From NCBI GenBank assembly GCA_027310755.1, contig DAIDAE010000003.1, forward strand, positions 1 to 43,746: a stretch of DNA of 43,746 bases, in the 5' to 3' direction. The notes under the pieces are model-generated. The model saw only the letters and a list, made by a program, of their open reading frames with translations. It did no database searches and had not been told where the DNA came from. The translations under genes and the position numbers were made by a program. Position 1 is the first letter of the stretch; each line of letters starts with the position of its first letter. The DNA comes from Candidatus Micrarchaeaceae archaeon (lineage in GTDB: Archaea; Micrarchaeota; Micrarchaeia; Micrarchaeales; Micrarchaeaceae). This document shows, piece after piece, positions 8,030-14,413 of this stretch.

Positions 8030-8142
8030 GGGCTCGTAGCTTACCTGTGGCGTGACTATTTGTTATTACGCGGGGCTAAAAGCCTGGTTGGAGCGTCCGA
8101 CTGATAATCGGAAGGTCGTGAGTTCAAATCTCATCGGGCCCA
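8030..8142 (+). tRNA. tRNA-Ile (GAT) with a D-loop intron
   Basis: The acceptor stem GGGCTCG (8030-8036) pairs with CGGGCCC (8135-8141), with A at 8142 as discriminator. The anticodon stem TCCGA/TCGGA carries loop CTGATAA with anticodon GAT at 8103-8105. The T arm is GTGAG/CTCAT (8118-8122 with 8130-8134). A normal D arm appears only if bases 8043-8080 are removed. After splicing, position 21 is G instead of the near-universal A. CCA is not encoded. Its 3' end is the left boundary of a small integrated island. Confidence 0.93.
8043..8080 (+). other. 38-nt tRNA intron with bulge-helix-bulge motif
   Basis: TAGC (8037-8040) in the first exon pairs with GCTA (8075-8078) at the intron end, giving a 4-bp central helix. 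It is flanked by two 3-nt bulges, 8041-8043 and 8079-8081. Cutting after the second base of each bulge removes 8043-8080 and leaves a normal tRNA-Ile D arm (insertion between tRNA positions 13 and 14). Inside, GCGTGA (8050-8055) pairs with TTACGC (8066-8071). The outer exon helix is weak, so this is a relaxed motif that would need a splicing endonuclease with broad specificity. Confidence 0.85.
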
Positions 8143-8146
8143 CTTT
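8123..8146 (+). repeat. attL: tRNA-Ile 3' end copy
   Basis: This is the functional copy: it starts at TTCAAATCTCATCGGGCCC within tRNA-Ile and continues to CACTTT. It is identical over 24 bp to 9247-9270. Confidence 0.8.
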
Positions 8147-8222
8147 CTATTTTTACGACGACAAATCGACGACATTTCTGAGGCTAGTCTAGGCTTTTAG
8201 ATTTTAAGGTAGAGATCTTCTT

Positions 8223-8669
8223 ATGGATCGCATAGATATTCGAAAGGCAAGAAATTCTGACTTTAGTCTCATAGAAAATTACACCAATAATAATGGCGAC
8301 AGCCCATGGGATCCATTTTGTTCTGCAAAGAAGATGAAAACAATACCAAGGAATGGTTTCTTAGTTGCATTCTCTGGGACGGAGTTCGCGGGCTTCTTGT
8401 ACTGGTTTAAGGGAAGCAAACCCTGGTTTGACAAAAATGTAGATACATATGCCCACATATTAGAGGTACAAGTAGCCGAAACCTTCAGGGGCAAAGGCGT
8501 AGGAACTGAATTATTGAAAGCATGATTAAATGAAATAAAAAAGATAGGGATTAAAGCAGTATACATAGATACGATTGAAGATAATAGACCAGCGAGGCAC
8601 ATGCATGAAAAGAATGGCTTTAGAACAGTCAGGCGAACTTTGCACTATAAACTTTCTCACAAAAAGTAG
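8223..8669 (+). pseudogene. GNAT acetyltransferase interrupted by an in-frame TGA
   Basis: The first 100 codons encode the start of a GNAT fold with the acetyl-CoA loop (VAETFRGKGVGTELLKA). A TGA at 8523-8525 then interrupts the frame. The same frame continues without further stops for 47 codons to a TAG at 8667 and encodes the remainder of the fold: LNEIKKIGIKAVYIDTIEDN, then a helix with ARHMHEKNGFRTVRRT, the classic last GNAT motif. So a roughly 148-residue enzyme was split by a single nonsense change. TGA is used as a normal stop in neighbouring genes, so routine recoding is unlikely. The substrate is unknown. Confidence 0.85.
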
Positions 8670-8725
8670 TCGAACTTCAAAGCCAAAGTAATATAAATTT
8701 AAATGCACAGAAATATACTGAGAAT

Positions 8726-8959
8726 ATGGAGATGGAAGTATACGGGTTTAAGGCCCAGGTAACAGTGAGCGAAAAGACTTATTCTGGCGAGATAGGAGAT
8801 TTACACATAATCACACAGGCGAAGACACTTAAGCAGCTTAAAGCCAGGTTGGAAGAGGCGGTTGAACTTACCTTAGACAGTATAGTGAAGAACCCCAAAG
8901 AAGTAAAACACTACCCATCAGTTTCTAGAAAGCTGGGATTGAAAGTCGTTTACGCTTAA
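8726..8959 (+). CDS. hicB: HicB-family antitoxin
   Basis: This 77-residue protein has the small HicB alpha/beta fold pattern (YSGEIGDLHIITQAKTLKQL, then ARLEEAVELTLDSIVK). No C-terminal DNA-binding domain is visible, so it is a short HicB. A TATA-like run (AATATAAATTTAAAT, about 8689-8703) lies about 30 nt upstream, which suggests a leaderless transcript. It precedes hicA by 24 nt, an order reversed from the textbook hicAB but common. It would bind and neutralise the HicA RNase. It lies inside the tRNA-Ile island, where toxin-antitoxin pairs often stabilise inserts. Confidence 0.82.
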   Translation: MEMEVYGFKAQVTVSEKTYSGEIGDLHIITQAKTLKQLKARLEEAVELTLDSIVKNPKEVKHYPSVSRKLGLKVVYA

Positions 8960-8983
8960 TTAATATTTCGAACAAGTGTTGGC

Positions 8984-9202
8984 ATGCCTAAACGACCTAG
9001 GTACATGGACATAGCACGGATTCTAATCAAATATTATGGCTATCTAGCTAAGAGCAGAAAGGGCAGGCACGTATGGCTCATAGATTCAAATGGTCACAGG
9101 GTGACTATCCTAGCTACTAATGAACAAGTAAATATGCATAATTATAAGTCGATACTAAAACAGACAGAATTGAATGAAGAAGACATAGAAAAATACCTGT
9201 AA
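8984..9202 (+). CDS. hicA: HicA-family mRNA interferase toxin
   Basis: The 72-residue length and layout match HicA: a dsRBD-like fold with the catalytic His at position 29 (SRKGRHVWLID), followed by a beta strand (HRVTILATNEQ) and a C-terminal helix (YKSILKQTELNEEDIEKYL). HicA toxins cleave mRNA or block translation independently of ribosomes and are held inactive by HicB. The gene is intact and encoded directly after hicB in the tRNA-Ile island. Base composition is more A/T-rich than in surrounding genes, consistent with acquisition. Confidence 0.87.
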   Translation: MPKRPRYMDIARILIKYYGYLAKSRKGRHVWLIDSNGHRVTILATNEQVNMHNYKSILKQTELNEEDIEKYL

Positions 9203-9246
9203 AATAACTATAAACCTGAAATTCCGTAGGAGATTTGAACTCCTGT

Positions 9247-9270
9247 TTCAAATCTCATCGGGCCCACTTT
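9247..9270 (+). repeat. attR: second copy of tRNA-Ile 3' end
   Basis: This 24-bp segment is identical to 8123-8146. It is also the right arm of an inverted repeat: GAGATTTGAA (9230-9239) pairs with TTCAAATCTC (9247-9256). Confidence 0.8.
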
Positions 9271-9272
9271 TT

Positions 9273-9302
9273 GAAGACAAAAGGGGAGCTTTTGTTATCT
9301 TC
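9273..9302 (+). terminator. Hairpin just past attR
   Basis: ACAAAAG (9277-9283) and CTTTTGT (9289-9295) form a stem with a 5-nt loop. An outer GAAG/CTTC extension (9273-9276 with 9299-9302) is separated by a small bulge. It may end transcription from hicBA or be part of the recombination site. Confidence 0.35.
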
Positions 9303-9316
9303 CGACGACAAAATAT

Positions 9317-9358
9317 GTAGGAGATTTGAATTTCTATTCCAAATCTCATTGGGCCTGC
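9317..9358 (+). repeat. Third, diverged tRNA-end-like copy
   Basis: This stretch repeats the unit at 9226-9267: GTAGGAGATTTGAA, a short loop, then CCAAATCTCATTGGGCCT, with a few changes. It again forms an inverted repeat around GAGATTTGAA. It probably marks an older boundary of the island. Confidence 0.6.
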
Positions 9359-9373
9359 CGGCGCTTATCGCGA

Positions 9374-10198
9374 TCAGCACACGTAGTTTTCTGTGAGATT
9401 CGCTACTCCAACCCCGGTATATATCGAAGTCACATTCTCGTAACAGGTACCCTTCGTGTCATACTGGCCGTTCCAATTCACTGTAACATTGTATGTGTTC
9501 AAATTTGGCACGGATGCATTGTAAATGTATTGATGAGAGGTCTGGTTTGGGTTCGTCTGGCTGGTAATGTTGTAGGTGATGATATTGCCTACGAATTTCA
9601 TGCCGTTTCCCGCCTTGAAGATGACCTGGGTTGGCGCTCTTAGCACCTGGCCAGACGGCGTTATATTGGGTGATAGCATCCTGACCCTTCCGCTTACATT
9701 TATTAAGCCGTTCGGCAGCGTAAAGTTCAGGTTGTATGTGGTATTTGTCTGATTTACTAGCCCGAGATCGAATTGCCATACCGCCGGTTTTACTGGTACA
9801 AATCCCTTCTGCCACGGATATTGCCCCGCCCAGAATACCACCACGTCATATGTATTAAGATTCGGCAGGCTTATCGCGTATGATGCAGGTCCGATTATGT
9901 TGGTTGAATAAGTCCGGTTCGGATTTGCCCTGTAAAATGAAATGCTGATAGGATGCATGCCGGATCCGGATACATTTATTTTTCCAGAAACGGTAATGTT
10001 GGCTTCGTGAATGAGGGTTGTTGTGCTATTGCCGGAAGAACCCGCGGTTGTTGTGCTGTTCTTTTGCAATATGAGTGTTGTGCTGGTAGGATTCGCCTGG
10101 TGTGCGGCTCCGCCACTGGAGAAATAGACCGCTCCGAACAGCACCAGCACCACAAATAATGCCAGCGTGGCAATGATCTTCATCGGTGGAAGGTCCAT
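9374..10198 (-). CDS. Membrane-anchored surface protein with two repeated domains
   Basis: One N-terminal membrane segment (residues about 7-27, IIATLALFVVLVLFGAVYF) is followed by a Ser/Thr/Asn-rich linker and two related beta domains. Each domain ends in the same pattern: LPNLNTYDVVVFWAGQYPW and VPNLNTYNVTVNWNGQYDT. Many NxS/T sequons suggest N-glycosylation outside the cell. Two Cys occur near the C-terminus (KGTCYENV and the final Cys) and may form a disulfide. The domains resemble carboxypeptidase-regulatory/Ig-like folds in style, but I do not recognise a named family. Met6 is an alternative start. Confidence 0.6.
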   Translation of the reverse strand: MDLPPMKIIATLALFVVLVLFGAVYFSSGGAAHQANPTSTTLILQKNSTTTAGSSGNSTTTLIHEANITVSGKINVSGSGMHPISISFYRANPNRTYSTNIIGPASYAISLPNLNTYDVVVFWAGQYPWQKGFVPVKPAVWQFDLGLVNQTNTTYNLNFTLPNGLINVSGRVRMLSPNITPSGQVLRAPTQVIFKAGNGMKFVGNIITYNITSQTNPNQTSHQYIYNASVPNLNTYNVTVNWNGQYDTKGTCYENVTSIYTGVGVANLTENYVC

Positions 10199-10345
10199 TC
10201 GATCGCCAATTCTTTATCTCTTTGAGCATAAAGGTTTTTAATTCCCATTCCCTCTTCATATTGTTTTTTGTCCGTGCTGAGCAAGTATTTATAGGAATGT
10301 TTGCAATTGACTATATGCTGTTTTAAATTTAAGAGTTGCTCCCAC

Positions 10346-11269
10346 ATGGATGAAAGAGTTGTGCTACTTGGAATGGCCATCATGGTGTTTATGCTGGTTT
10401 TTGCAGCGGATGGCGCCGCCAGCGGCACTGCAATGGCAAATGCCACAATTATAAATGGTACCTCTGGTGTTGCAGTGGCAAATTCCGCTACCGCGTCAAA
10501 TTACGTCCAGCCCGAGGTGTTGAACGCTAGCAATCAAAGCATAATGCTCGCGGGCAACATTACAATTGGCAAAGTCGGCGCAGATTATTTTCATAAGTAT
10601 ATGTCATTTAGGGACGGATACACGTACCTCTACCAGAATGGAACAAACCTTACGGTGGTTTTTTTCACATACAACATTCCGTTTATCAATGGCACTGCCA
10701 CCACCGGCGTTCTTGCTGGAGGACCTGTTATAAACAGCCTTGGAACGGTCGTGCTGTTCGACAATGGAAATCTTATAAACTATATCGGACCTGCCGCCCC
10801 ATACGTGGTGAATACGTCCACATCGGTGGCTTTCTCCGTGGCCAAGCAATTCGGATTGCAAAACGTAACCGGCAGTTATATAACTGCAGTCTGGAGCAAC
10901 AGCACAACGTACAACTCCACCGCGGGTTACAGGTTAAGCTGGGCGGTATTTGAGATGCAACTGCCGTCCAACGGCTTCCCTGATGGGAAGATAGTTGGGG
11001 TTTATGTTGATATAGGCAGGCCGGCGGTTTTAGGGGAATTTGTTTACAATCCGGCGATACTGAAGTCCCAGCCTGGCATAAACCTGAATAAAAATATAAT
11101 TGGCAACTTTACGGCATTCCAGCTCGGAAATAATGTTTCCGGCAATAACGGCGCAGTCACATCCACATTTACTGGAGCGAGCCTGTCCCAGCAATCGGTC
11201 GTGGAATATGGGATAGCTATGCTATTCATATTCCTATTCATAATCTACGCCGTAAGGAGACGTAGCTGA
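10346..11269 (+). CDS. Surface protein with N-terminal signal and C-terminal membrane anchor
   Basis: The ATG at 10346 starts a hydrophobic signal (VVLLGMAIMVFMLVFA), followed by about 240 residues rich in Asn, Thr and Val with many sequons, and a C-terminal membrane segment (GIAMLFIFLFIIYAV) ending in Arg-Arg-Arg. This layout places the bulk of the protein outside and the tail inside. A TTG at 10301 could extend it by 15 residues but would spoil the signal peptide. A TATA-like TTTAAATTT lies just upstream of the ATG, and a better one (GTATTTATAGG, about 10286-10296) further up. Family not recognised. Its stop abuts the next gene's stop. Confidence 0.6.
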   Translation: MDERVVLLGMAIMVFMLVFAADGAASGTAMANATIINGTSGVAVANSATASNYVQPEVLNASNQSIMLAGNITIGKVGADYFHKYMSFRDGYTYLYQNGTNLTVVFFTYNIPFINGTATTGVLAGGPVINSLGTVVLFDNGNLINYIGPAAPYVVNTSTSVAFSVAKQFGLQNVTGSYITAVWSNSTTYNSTAGYRLSWAVFEMQLPSNGFPDGKIVGVYVDIGRPAVLGEFVYNPAILKSQPGINLNKNIIGNFTAFQLGNNVSGNNGAVTSTFTGASLSQQSVVEYGIAMLFIFLFIIYAVRRRS

Positions 11270-11854
11270 TCAGACAATATTCTCAACGGCGAGCTGCAGC
11301 GCGTTTTTGAGAATATTCTTTTCCTCATTTGTGAATGTGCCTCCCCTGAACATTTTGCTGTTGACCAGGAATCTTAGGGAGCTGGTTCGGTGCGTGTTGT
11401 TTCCGTTGGCCGTCTTCGCGAGTATTATTGATGGGTCTGTGTCCTTTATCCGCATGCTTACATCATCAAACCACTGCTCGAAGACCGTCCCGTACTCCAG
11501 CAGGGTGGTTATGTGTTCCACAGTGAGCATGAATTTCCTTGCCGATTCTATCCTTTGGATGTCCTCCGAAGTAAGCCTCTTAGAAGATTCCAGCTGGTTT
11601 ATCTGCACGGTCATAGCCCTCAGTATGGCGGGCTTTTCCTCCATAAGATGTCTTATTAAGAAGAGACCCTGTTCCATCTCCCCACTCTTTTCAATCTCCA
11701 TGGGCACGAACGACCCGTTTATCGCCATGCGCTTGGATTCTATCTCCTTGTAGAGCAGGTCTATCGCTTCCTCTACCAATACGTTCTTCGCCTTTATCAC
11801 CAGCGCCTGCGCAGTCATCCACGCCGGCACACGATCCGAAGAATCCATATTCAT
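11270..11854 (-). CDS. Hypothetical helical protein
   Basis: The 194-residue protein is predicted by eye to be almost fully alpha-helical and soluble, with charged amphipathic stretches (EAIDLLYKEIESKRMAI, INQLESSKRLTSEDIQRI). There is no signal peptide and no membrane segment. It ends with GTFTNEEKNILKNALQLAVE. I do not recognise the family. It converges on the surface-protein gene with no gap and lies 47 nt upstream of the ABC permease region in the opposite transcriptional order, so it could be the last gene after the ABC operon. Function unknown. Confidence 0.6.
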   Translation of the reverse strand: MNMDSSDRVPAWMTAQALVIKAKNVLVEEAIDLLYKEIESKRMAINGSFVPMEIEKSGEMEQGLFLIRHLMEEKPAILRAMTVQINQLESSKRLTSEDIQRIESARKFMLTVEHITTLLEYGTVFEQWFDDVSMRIKDTDPSIILAKTANGNNTHRTSSLRFLVNSKMFRGGTFTNEEKNILKNALQLAVENIV

Positions 11855-11901
11855 TCAAATACCCTATCAATATTTTGTTGCGAAAAGAATTAAGAATAAA
11901 A

Positions 11902-12666
11902 CTATATTTTCATCCTCTTGAAAGCCCAGGTCCCGATTAATATCATTATTATGTCAAATGCGACAATGACAGCAAGATCCGTCAGCAAACCAAACGTGCC
12001 GGCCCCCAATATCACTGTTCTGAGTCCGTCCACCGCATAGCTCACCGGGTTAACTACAACGAAGGAATACAACCATGCCGGAAGGTTTTTTATGGGGAAT
12101 AATGCCCCGCTCAGGAAGAAAAGGGGGAATATGACAAAGCTCGATATGAGCCCAAATCCCTCCGGGCTGTCCATGAGAGAGCCAATCGTAAGCCCCAGGC
12201 TTATGATAGCCACCATCAGCAGCGCGACTATGACCAGACTCATTATTGCGGAAAAGAGCGTGAAGTGAATCCCAAAAAACAGCGAGCCAAGAATCATTAG
12301 CAGTATTATCTGCACCGTCCCGTCCGTGGCACCGCCGAGAACTTTTCCGAAGAATATCGTGGTCCTGCTGAGCGGTGATACAAGAACCTCCTTGAGCAGG
12401 TCGACCCTTTTGTCCATGATTATGTATAGACCGAAGAAAAGTGAGCCAAAAAGCACCGTCATGCAGAGTATCCCCGGGTATATGAATTGCTGGTAGTTTA
12501 CGCCGGCGGGCACTCCGGTCAGAGAAATTACCGATCCAAGACCGGTGCCGAATATCACCAGCCACATAAGAGGCTGGACAAGCGACGAGATGACCCTCGA
12601 AGTCTCCCTGGTAAAGACCTTGAATTCCCTGTACCACAAAGCATACAATCCACTAAATTCGCTCAT
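11902..12666 (-). CDS. ABC-2 type transporter permease
   Basis: This 254-residue protein has six hydrophobic segments and the ABC-2 signature near the end (SSFVIFPLFFLSGALFPIKNLP, a stretch typical of DrrB/NodJ-like permeases). It begins with an amphipathic helix (LYALWYREFKVFTRETSR), as usual. It follows the ATPase gene by only 4 nt on the same strand. Together they would form a homodimeric exporter for a lipid, drug or other hydrophobic substrate. The PadR regulator at the head of the operon suggests induction by a toxic compound. Confidence 0.88.
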   Translation of the reverse strand: MSEFSGLYALWYREFKVFTRETSRVISSLVQPLMWLVIFGTGLGSVISLTGVPAGVNYQQFIYPGILCMTVLFGSLFFGLYIIMDKRVDLLKEVLVSPLSRTTIFFGKVLGGATDGTVQIILLMILGSLFFGIHFTLFSAIMSLVIVALLMVAIISLGLTIGSLMDSPEGFGLISSFVIFPLFFLSGALFPIKNLPAWLYSFVVVNPVSYAVDGLRTVILGAGTFGLLTDLAVIVAFDIIMILIGTWAFKRMKI

Positions 12667-12670
12667 AAAG

Positions 12671-13639
12671 TCACCTACCGCCCTGATTACTGTGCATCAT
12701 CCTTTCGAAATAGCCGCCCTCCCCTCCCTCTTCTCGCATTTCGCTTCCGGTGAAATGCAGGAACACATCGTTGAGCGTGGGTTTTCTCGTCTCCACGCTT
12801 TCCACAATCCCTATTCTCTTGAGTATCTCCTGCAAATGCCTTCCGGAGTCATCAACGGTCATTGTCACAAAGCCGCCTTCCTGCTTTACATTTTTCACAT
12901 ATTTCAGCTTTTTAATGCCATCGAGCCTTGGTTTGTTGTTCACTTTCAGCCGTACAACATCCCCTCCGAGCCTGTCCTTGAGTTTTTGTGGTGTGTCGAG
13001 CGCAGCGATCTTTCCACGGTCTATTATTGCTACCCTATCGCACAACGAATCCGCCTCATCCATATAGTGTGTGGTGATGATGACCGTGACTTTTTTTTCC
13101 TGGGAAAGCTTCTTAATGTAGGTCCATAGGTGCTCCCTGGTCTGTGGGTCAAGCCCAAGCGTAGGCTCGTCAAGGAAGAGGATCTTTGGTTCGTGCAGCA
13201 GCCCCCTCGCGAGCTCCAACCTCCTTCGCATTCCGCCACTGTACTTTTTCATGCGCTCGTGCTGTCTTTCGGTCAGGTCAACAAGCTTGAGCACGTCGTC
13301 CATCTTCTGGTTGATATTTTTCATATCCACGCCGTACATAAGCGCATGCAAATAGAGATTCTCCCTGCCCGTCAGCATGTCATCAGAGCTGGGATCCTGA
13401 AATACAAAACCTATGCTGTGCCGCACCGCGCTCGGCTGCTTCCTTACATCAAAGCCCGCAACGGTCGCATGGCCTTCGGTCGGAATGACCAGTGTGGCCA
13501 ACATGGAAAGGGTCGTGGTCTTTCCGGCCCCGTTCGGCCCCAGGAGCCCGAATATCTCCCCCTCCTCTATCTTCAGGTTGAGCTTGTTGACCGCGGTCAG
13601 CCTGTCAAACCTTTTTGTGAGGTTTTTGGTTTCTATCAT
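12671..13639 (-). CDS. ABC exporter ATP-binding protein (DrrA-like)
   Basis: Walker A is GPNGAGKTT, the signature motif YSGGMRRRLELARG, Walker B ILFLDEPTLGLDP, followed by the switch His in TTHYMDEAD. A C-terminal extension of about 90 residues matches the accessory domain of DrrA-type ATPases. I start it at the ATG giving MIETKNLTKRF; a TTG 27 nt upstream would add a short non-homologous leader. It drives export with the adjacent permease. In the same operon are a possible 25-residue membrane peptide and the PadR regulator. Confidence 0.92.
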   Translation of the reverse strand: MIETKNLTKRFDRLTAVNKLNLKIEEGEIFGLLGPNGAGKTTTLSMLATLVIPTEGHATVAGFDVRKQPSAVRHSIGFVFQDPSSDDMLTGRENLYLHALMYGVDMKNINQKMDDVLKLVDLTERQHERMKKYSGGMRRRLELARGLLHEPKILFLDEPTLGLDPQTREHLWTYIKKLSQEKKVTVIITTHYMDEADSLCDRVAIIDRGKIAALDTPQKLKDRLGGDVVRLKVNNKPRLDGIKKLKYVKNVKQEGGFVTMTVDDSGRHLQEILKRIGIVESVETRKPTLNDVFLHFTGSEMREEGGEGGYFERMMHSNQGGR

Positions 13640-13675
13640 TGTCAAGGTCAAACGCCCCCTTCCCAAAATTTCCCA

Positions 13676-13753
13676 TTAATTCAAGCATGCCCATAGGATT
13701 GCCAGCACGGCGAAGCCGATGGCCATATCTACACCATCCTTTAGGGATCTCAT
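13676..13753 (-). CDS. Possible 25-residue membrane peptide
   Basis: Between the PadR and ABC ATPase genes, an ATG at 13753 opens 25 codons: a charged start (MRSLKDGVDM) and one hydrophobic helix (AIGFAVLAILWACL) ending in Asn. A purine-rich GAGGAA lies 7 nt before the ATG, a plausible ribosome binding site. Its stop lies about 36 nt before the ATPase start. It fits the pattern of small membrane subunits that adjust ABC exporters. Nothing but context supports the role, and chance cannot be excluded at this length. Confidence 0.4.
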   Translation of the reverse strand: MRSLKDGVDMAIGFAVLAILWACLN

Positions 13754-13775
13754 ATGTATTCCTCATTGCCGTGCT

Positions 13776-14255
13776 TTAGAGCTTTGAAAGCCTGCTTGCC
13801 AACTTCTCTATCCTTTTTTCGTATGAGGAGAATTTAGCCTTATCGCTCCTTGCCATGTCCTCAAAATATGAGGCGTACCCCTCCATGTTCGTCAGCATCT
13901 CGTCAACCTGCCCTATCGGCCCGAATGAGCTTGTGAACTTCTTTGTCACCTCGTACCTGCCATCCTGCCTTTTCTTTAGCATGTCCTCCGTTTCGAGCGT
14001 CTCAAGCAATGGGTATATGGAACCCGGGCTCGGCTTCCACCATCCATGGCTAGCCTCGTTGAATTGGTTTATTATCTCCATGCCGTTCATCGGCTTTTCC
14101 TGGAGCAGCCTCAGTATTGCCGGCCTGAGCCAGCCGCGCTGCCCGAACTGCGCCCTCATGAATCCACGGTGCCCGAACTGATGCTTCCATGGCCCTCCTG
14201 CCTCCTGCCCGCGCTTCTCATCATATTTCTCGTTTTCCTCCTCGTTCCTTTTCAT
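13776..14255 (-). CDS. PadR-family transcriptional regulator
   Basis: The winged helix is clear: RGWLRPAILRLLQEKPMNG, then GMEIINQFNEASHGWWKPSP, GSIYPLLETLETEDMLKKRQ and a DGRYEVTKKF wing. The N-terminus is charged, with a His/Phe/Arg segment (WKHQFGHRGFMRAQFGQRGW). A C-terminal helical dimerisation region follows. PadR proteins repress exporter genes and are released by ligands. The gene heads the ABC operon and has a palindromic operator over its own predicted start site, so it is probably self-regulating. The same operator occurs at the copper operon, so metal stress may be one of its signals. Confidence 0.9.
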   Translation of the reverse strand: MKRNEEENEKYDEKRGQEAGGPWKHQFGHRGFMRAQFGQRGWLRPAILRLLQEKPMNGMEIINQFNEASHGWWKPSPGSIYPLLETLETEDMLKKRQDGRYEVTKKFTSSFGPIGQVDEMLTNMEGYASYFEDMARSDKAKFSSYEKRIEKLASRLSKL

Positions 14256-14264
14256 AAAATCACT

Positions 14265-14300
14265 TTATATCGTTTATCCGATATCTATTATGCGATATAA
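14265..14300. promoter_or_regulatory. Operator TTATATCG-N20-CGATATAA at the PadR promoter
   Basis: Perfect 8-bp inverted arms lie at 14265-14272 and 14293-14300, with an extra internal half-site CGATAT at 14279-14284. On the minus strand the TATA box (GATATATAAAGATA on the plus strand, 14301-14314) directly precedes it, so a bound protein would cover the transcription start. The far edge is 10 nt from the padR ATG. The same arms and spacing occur at 40462-40497. Confidence 0.75.
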
Positions 14301-14413
14301 GATATATAAAGATACCGTTTTTTATGAACCAAAAATTATGCGCGGCGCTTGCGGCGGCCGAATTCAACGGAAGGAATGCGAGTCTTTAAATAAATATGAT
14401 GTTACTTCTGCAT

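Larger units (their letters stand above)
8123..9270. mobile_element. Mini genomic island in the tRNA-Ile gene
   Basis: A 24-bp exact direct repeat of the tRNA T-loop to discriminator region plus CACTTT bounds 1.1 kb of AT-rich DNA holding a broken GNAT gene and a HicBA toxin-antitoxin pair. This is the standard mark of integration by a tyrosine recombinase at a tRNA 3' end, with the gene rebuilt at the left end. No integrase is present, so the element is a remnant or was mobilised in trans. Confidence 0.75.

Noticed and set aside
8523-8525. TGA recoded as an amino acid or selenocysteine
   Set aside because: Many neighbouring genes use TGA as their stop, and no SECIS-like hairpin is evident downstream; a nonsense change is simpler.
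9220-9266. Second tRNA gene after hicA
   Set aside because: Only the T-loop and 3' acceptor part are present; no D arm, anticodon arm or 5' acceptor strand precedes it.
9226-9358. Short CRISPR-like repeat array
   Set aside because: There are only two imperfect units, derived from a tRNA end, and no cas gene is nearby.
12545-13129. Plus-strand ORF of 194 codons over the ABC genes
   Set aside because: It is a shadow of the ABC permease and ATPase genes, whose motifs are on the minus strand.
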